Shown here: positions 58,997 through 64,000 of the stretch, in pieces
Position numbering within the stretch: position 1 is the stretch's first letter
How the letters are laid out: every line of letters begins with the position of its first letter
Source: Malania oleifera
Taxonomy: Eukaryota > Streptophyta > Magnoliopsida > Santalales > Ximeniaceae
Direction: 5' to 3'
Length of the DNA stretch: 64,000 nt
Assembly (NCBI RefSeq): GCF_029873635.1
Contig: NC_080425.1
Location: forward strand, 42,286,390-42,350,389
Position numbers and translations under genes: made by a program
The notes under the pieces: model-generated
Told to the model about the DNA's origin: nothing
The model's database searches: none
The model's input: only the letters and a program-made list of their open reading frames with translations

Positions 58997-59917
58997 TAGG
59001 GATGTTCACGATTTGGGTATCTAAACCAAATGTGTATCTACCAAACATTTTCTGAACTGAAACCAAAATAAATGCTTTGATTAATCAATAACATAGTTAA
59101 TCGGCAGTTTGGTTCAGATATCCAATTCAATCTGAATGTAGTGATTAATGTGGTGATTGGGGACAACTTGATGAGCAAATTTGGAAATGTTCACAAGCCG
59201 ATGTGATGACGACTTGATGGTTGTGGTTAATGGGGGACAACTACGTGAGATGGTTGGTGGAGGCTAGAGAACGATAGTCAACGAAGAATGGAGAGTGGTG
59301 ACTAGAAAGTTTGGCAAATAGTGTGATGGTCGAAGGAGAACAAAGGGTGGCAAGTTTGGTGACTGGTGTGACCGTGACGACTAGAGGAGAATAAAGGGTG
59401 ATGACTGGGAAGCTACAACAACTGGATGATAGGAAGCTTTAGTGGGTAGTAAACGGTTGTGGTTGTTGGGGATGGGTGAAGCCTGGAGGGTTAAGAGTAT
59501 GAGAAGTTGGGATGTAAGATTTGCCCTAACCAGGTTTGTTTAAATGTGTTCTATTTTCTTGTTTTGAGTTTTGATTTGGTGTGGTTAGCTACACAATATA
59601 CTTACTAAGGTCCTAAACTACCAATAAAATACACCCATGTGTACTTATTTTTAATTTTAAAACATTATATACTCATATTAATAATATAATATAGTTATTT
59701 ATTTTTATAATATTGTAAGTAAACATACATATGTATCGGTTCGATTTGGGTAACTGTCAATTCAGGACCAAGACAAACCAAAACCAAATCAATAACCAAA
59801 AATTGGGAAAAAAATCCACTTCGAAGCCGAGCCAAGCAAATTGATTAATTGAATTTTTGGTTTGATTTGATTCGATACTTCATATTGGTACAATTTTCAA
59901 ATATTTGAAAAACCCTA
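58997..59917. mobile_element. hAT-type non-autonomous element, TSD GTTGGAAG
   Basis: The ends TAGGGATGTTCAC and (reverse complement of the right end) TAGGGTTTTTCAA form imperfect terminal inverted repeats. The 8-bp target duplication GTTGGAAG is perfect (58989-58996, 59918-59925), as expected for hAT. The inside has AACCAAA-rich arms and a G-rich centre with repeated GACTGG and GATGGT words (59150-59480). No transposase is encoded. Confidence 0.88.
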
Positions 59918-59925
59918 GTTGGAAG

Positions 59926-60536
59926 TGGTATCATATGTTTGTGTGTTTCAAGAGAAATGAGAAGTCATTTTTTTTTAATATAATGGTGTTTGAGACCCTT
60001 TTTGAGCTCAACTAACTTATCACGATAACAAATCTATCTCTGTAACCCTCCCCACTTAAACATCAAGATTTTATTTGAAATAGAAAGTCAATACTAAGGC
60101 TCCAATGTTGACTTCTAATCAAGGAAGTCTTTTTTAAATTTATGAATTGAGCAGCTCACAAGGTGATATTAAATGGAGATGGTTGTCCATTATTAAATAT
60201 AATTGTTCATAGCTCATTTTGGTCTTTTAGTTTACATAATACTTATGCCATTTTGTCTTAATATACATACCAAAAAAATTATGATCTCAAATCTTAGTTA
60301 TGAATTTTCATTATTTTTTTATTATAGATTTAGCACAAATTTTTTTTTTTTTTGTAAGATATTATAGTCCAAGTGCATGAAATGAATGAATAGTGATACT
60401 AATCTCATTTTGGTGGTTTAAAAGAGTAGTTTCAAGATTTATCCAAGTTATCAAGTAGTGAACTCGACATGAAAAATAGTGATTCTCTTATTTATACACT
60501 CTTTATGGCATTTAATAAGGGAAAAAAAATACAAGA
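59926..60536. other. Intergenic DNA, no gene seen
   Basis: AT-rich, with a T-run at about 60341-60355. It may belong, together with 62551-62840, to an older LTR split by the solo LTR between them; support is weak. Confidence 0.35.
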
Positions 60537-62545
60537 TGTTAGCTTTAGTGTATTCCCAAAAGGGGGGTGAATTGGGTATTTAAAAATTTGTCCCTAGGTC
60601 AATCGGTTTAACAGCTGTATAAACACAATCATTCATAATAGTAAAATATAAACATTCATATGCCGAAATTTAAAATACATAAATTAAAAGCACGCACAAA
60701 AAATGTTATCGAGTTTCAACTAACTGTGCCTATGTCCCCGCCTCTAACTCACAAGCCCAAGGATTCTACTAAAACTCACTTAACGAGTGGAGCGGCACCA
60801 ATTACAACAAAGTCAATTAGCACAGGGCTGACCTCAACCTTTACAAATTCTCCTTGAGAAGCGGAGAAGGCCATAACAATCCTTACGAACTGGATTACCG
60901 CCCCCTAAGGCCACGCCTTGAAATACAACAATATTCTTCACAAAATAACCAGTACAGTGATTATACTTCTCAAGTAAAGAAGATATGTACCCAATACGCG
61001 CAATCACATACACATCAATAATATAAGTAATGTAAACTCAATGATGTGAATATATGTGCAAATAATACTCAACAATATATGATCACAATAATATTCAAGA
61101 GTATTCTAAACAAACTGTATCTTTGAAACAGGTTTATATCAAATCTCAATGTTTAATCAGAATTTCAAAGATGCTAGTCAAATATTCAAACTAACTCAAA
61201 AGATTTCCTTTAATGAAATGCGCACACGAGTAGTCTGAAAAATATTTTAACTTGTAGAAAATATTTTGCACAACAAAATCAAAGTTATGGGACACTTGCA
61301 ATAACAATGCAAATATCCTAAGCTTGCTAATTTATCCCAACACAAGATTTATAATATTGAAATCTTTGAGATAAACCTAAGTCAAACTCCCCAAAAAATA
61401 ATATCACAATCAAACAAGCAAATGAGAGTTTTTAGCAAAATCTAGCAATCACAAGTACTCTAAATATGCTCTCACAATCTCAAAATGTATAAAGGAAATG
61501 GAAATTTGAGAGTATTTAGACAAAAAGAGTATTTGAAAAGAGAGGATTTTTGGCTAATGAAATTGCAAATCCTTGCAAATGAGCCAATATTTATAAGCAA
61601 GGGTAAAATTATAACCGTTTGGGACTTTTTGGGAATTCTTAGAAAAGTTTCAAATTGTTTAAACACAATTAACTCAACTTAACCTGTATTTACCTTGGTT
61701 AAAATTTTTTTTAACCCGACAAGGTTCGGGTGGCTGAACCGTGGTTTGGTTGCCCGAATAGACACGATAATAAAAGACTTTAAAATTAGTTCGGCAGCCT
61801 GAATTACAGTTCGGTGGCCCGAATCAAAGTCATAAACATTTCTTCATAAATTCGGGTGCCAAGTCATAGGTTCGATAGCCCGAACTCATGTGTTCGGTCG
61901 CCCGGGGCTTAATTTAAACTAAATCGCTCGGTAACCCGGGTTGGTGAAATGTCCTTTTCAGGTGGTTCGGGTGCCCGTGGACGGTATGCACAAAATTTTT
62001 TGGTTGCCTAAAAGCCTAAGTCAACTGTTGACTTCTCAACAATTTAGGCGCTCGAGGAGTTTTGAATTCTTAGGGTTCGGTCGCCCGAGCTCTCTCAAAA
62101 TTCCCTATGATATTCAATTTTAATTCATTTTTAACACTCTTGAATTCTGTATGATATATGTGCATAAGTCGTGGGACCTAAAGTCTCACTAAGGTCTTTT
62201 CAAGGGCCATTTTGAGATAGTTCCAAAAATCCGGCGTCGGTCGACCTGCTCTAAGGTCATTCAGTCCCTATGGTCAGTCTATGACATTTTTTAGCTTATA
62301 AACCTACATGCATGACATGCAGAGATTATTACAGATCATATTCCTAGTTACTATTACAGACCCATATTACATTAATCAATTTTACAAAATGAAATAGAAT
62401 CTTCATGGTCTTCAGGCTTCACTTCAGGTTTTTGCATGCCATTATATGAGTATTTGCCAATAAAAACCTGCATGCAAACTTGGCAACCATTAAGTACCTG
62501 AGTATTTGTCATAATCAAAATAGGGTATGACCTATGGGGTCAACA
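60537..62545 (-). mobile_element. SIRE-like solo LTR, 2009 bp, TSD CAAGA
   Basis: On the minus strand it runs from TGTTGACCCCATAGG (62545) to ...CACTAAAGCTAACA (60537), with perfect target duplication CAAGA (60532-60536, 62546-62550). The TATA box is TATAAATA at 61595-61588 and the palindrome array at 61723-62095. The R-region 'GCCTATGTCCCCGCC' and 'ACTCACAAGCCCAAGGATTC' blocks match those at 2050 and 28340. No internal region, so it is a solo LTR. Confidence 0.92.
61723..62095. promoter_or_regulatory. Palindrome array (TTCGGTCGCCCGAA type) in solo LTR U3
   Basis: Variants GGTTCGGGTGGCTGAACC, GGTTGCCCGAA, TTCGGTGGCCCGAA, TTCGATAGCCCGAAC, TTCGGTCGCCCGGG and TTCGGTCGCCCGAG are spaced 25-60 bp apart. 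The near edge is about 128 bp upstream (minus sense) of the TATA box. Confidence 0.75.
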
Positions 62546-62550
62546 CAAGA

Positions 62551-63290
62551 GTTACACGTGTGCCTCCAATAGATATTATAGTCCCACAACCAAGAGTTAG
62601 GTGGTTAGAACCCCTAGAAAACCACAAGGGGGCCTAAAAAAGAGGACATAACACAAAAAGAGGGCGAGAGAGAGAGGGTAGGCTAGTTGTTTTAATTACT
62701 CTTATGGACTTAAGCATTAGAGGGTTTCCGCAACCCTACTTTGGTCACCCCCATTGTTTTGTTTTTCTAGGGACACAAGTTTCACAAAGCTCGGTAGATA
62801 TTTGAGGACACTACCAATCCGAAAATTGATTCAACAATTTCGCATCATTTGTGGGAATGTAAAGTCATGCTACAATCACAGTTTTGGTAAATTTTCAAAA
62901 ACAAAAAAAAAAAGTGGGTAAAAAAGGATAGTCAATAGCATGCATAAATGTTCTCTCATATCAATGACCATACCCAAGGGTCCACAAATCCCAATTTCCT
63001 TTGAAACATTCGCCTCTAACAACATTTCCAAACCATACAAAATCAAGTGCAGCTACTCGTATAAAATGCTAGGTGCTACTAGAACACAACCACCTAAGTT
63101 AGGGAATGAGTGGCTCATAATCCATTTATTCATGACCACACTAGATGGAAAAATCCCCTGAAATGCAAGGGAGTTTATTTACCTATGGGTTGGAATCAGA
63201 GAATGTAACTGAAGATCTATAGGAGAAAAGAGGCAACTTGCGACAAAGTTGAAGAAAAAAGAGTGAGGAGACCCTATTTACGAACAAGAT
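62551..63290. repeat. Possible older gypsy LTR end, otherwise unclassified
   Basis: Around 62838, GATTCAACAATTTCGCATCATTTGTGGGAA resembles a decayed LTR end followed by the 'TGGCGCCGTCTGTGGG' primer-binding region of plant gypsy elements. The rest of the stretch has no recognisable coding domain. Confidence 0.25.
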
Positions 63291-64000
63291 AATAGTTGAA
63301 CCTATTACGTTTCATTAACTTGGTTTTGATGATAACAAATTATTTTGAACTAATGACTTTGTGCTTGAGTGGCGTTTCTATACGAATTAAGCCATTGAAG
63401 TTGGAGAAAAGCCAAAGAATTGAGATAAAATTTTGAAGATTTTAATACATTTATTTGTAGTGTTCCTCTCTCAATTATAATGTATTTTAATCTATGAAAT
63501 CATGTGAAAACATAAGGCATAATACTATTGGACCAAAACTTGCAAATGGGATCAAATAGAAGATCAAACTCTAGCCTTGTGCTGGGGGTGGTTGACTAGC
63601 CCAAGTAAAGGCCAAAGGTAGACAACCAACCTCTAAAGGTTGTTGACCGCTCTAGCAAGTTTTGCCTACAACGGTCTTCTTCTTGTCTCTAATGGCTAGT
63701 AAGTAGTTGACCAAGTCTTGTAAGCAATTAACCGATTTGAAAGCCAAAAAGACTCCACTGGGTAGAAAAATGGCTAATTTTCATCCAAACTCTATATATA
63801 TGTCATCCTAAACCTTAAAAACGTTAGAGAAGCTATCCATACTAAATATCTAAGTGCCCTAACCTTAAAAATCTCTTTTGCTCTCTTTGTGCCTTAATTT
63901 GCTCATCTTTGAGAAGAAACTCTTAAGCTTATATTTGATGATTCTTTCAGAATTTGTCTTGAGCCTTAAGTTGTAAATATTTCCTTGTGAGGATATTTGA
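63291..64000 (+). mobile_element. LTR start (plus orientation), cut by window edge
   Basis: 'Tggttttgatgataacaaa' at about 63320 matches the start region of the LTRs at 12060 and 17319. A TTGACCG/TTGACTA motif cluster (about 63585-63745) lies upstream of a TATA box (TATATATATA, 63793-63802), followed by a CTAAG/CTCTTTG-rich R region. The remainder lies beyond the window. Confidence 0.55.

Overview
The window is nuclear DNA of a flowering plant, most likely a woody eudicot. It is AT-rich and packed with nested LTR retrotransposons of the Ty1/copia SIRE-like and Ty3/gypsy types. It holds tRNA-derived SINEs, hAT elements and plant-type LINEs. The single host gene has plant-style introns and a CT-rich 5' leader. 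I could not name the species. Most open frames are chance ORFs in repeats.

Layout. 1-9.5 kb: truncated and abutting long LTRs in both orientations, with an AT-rich duplication between them. 9.5-20.1 kb: an older repeat split by a gypsy-type solo LTR (TSD CAACC) and by a complete but pol-less SIRE-like element (TSD CAAAT). 20.1-33.3 kb: another 2.1-kb LTR, then a minus-strand SIRE-like element whose 5' LTR is broken by a LINE fragment, itself broken by a gypsy-type solo LTR (TSD ATGGC). 33.3-40.5 kb: half of a ZMYM1-like hAT transposase, a gypsy deletion derivative, SINEs and a TTA-rich tract. 40.5-58.3 kb: the only host gene, on the minus strand. 58.3-64 kb: an hAT-type non-autonomous element, a SIRE-like solo LTR (TSD CAAGA) and the start of one more LTR.

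The host gene is a transmembrane nine / EMP70 protein (TMN1-type). It was reconstructed from 12 exons that give 594 codons plus a stop, with a cleavable signal peptide, nine membrane spans and a C-terminal K-x-D Golgi/COPI motif. Intron 1 is about 12 kb because it carries an RTE-type LINE with a nested TRIM, an L1-type LINE tail and an hAT MITE. Intron 3 carries a very small (288 bp) TRIM. All of these sit in introns and leave the reading frame intact.

The least-explained pattern concerns the LTRs. Nearly every long LTR, from at least two retrotransposon classes and in both orientations, has a dense array of short palindromes of the GGTCGACC / GTCGAC / TCGGGCGACCGA type just upstream of its TATA box. 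The SIRE-like LTRs place it about 100-150 bp upstream. The core sequence differs between families while the position is kept, which suggests a shared U3 regulatory or secondary-structure module.
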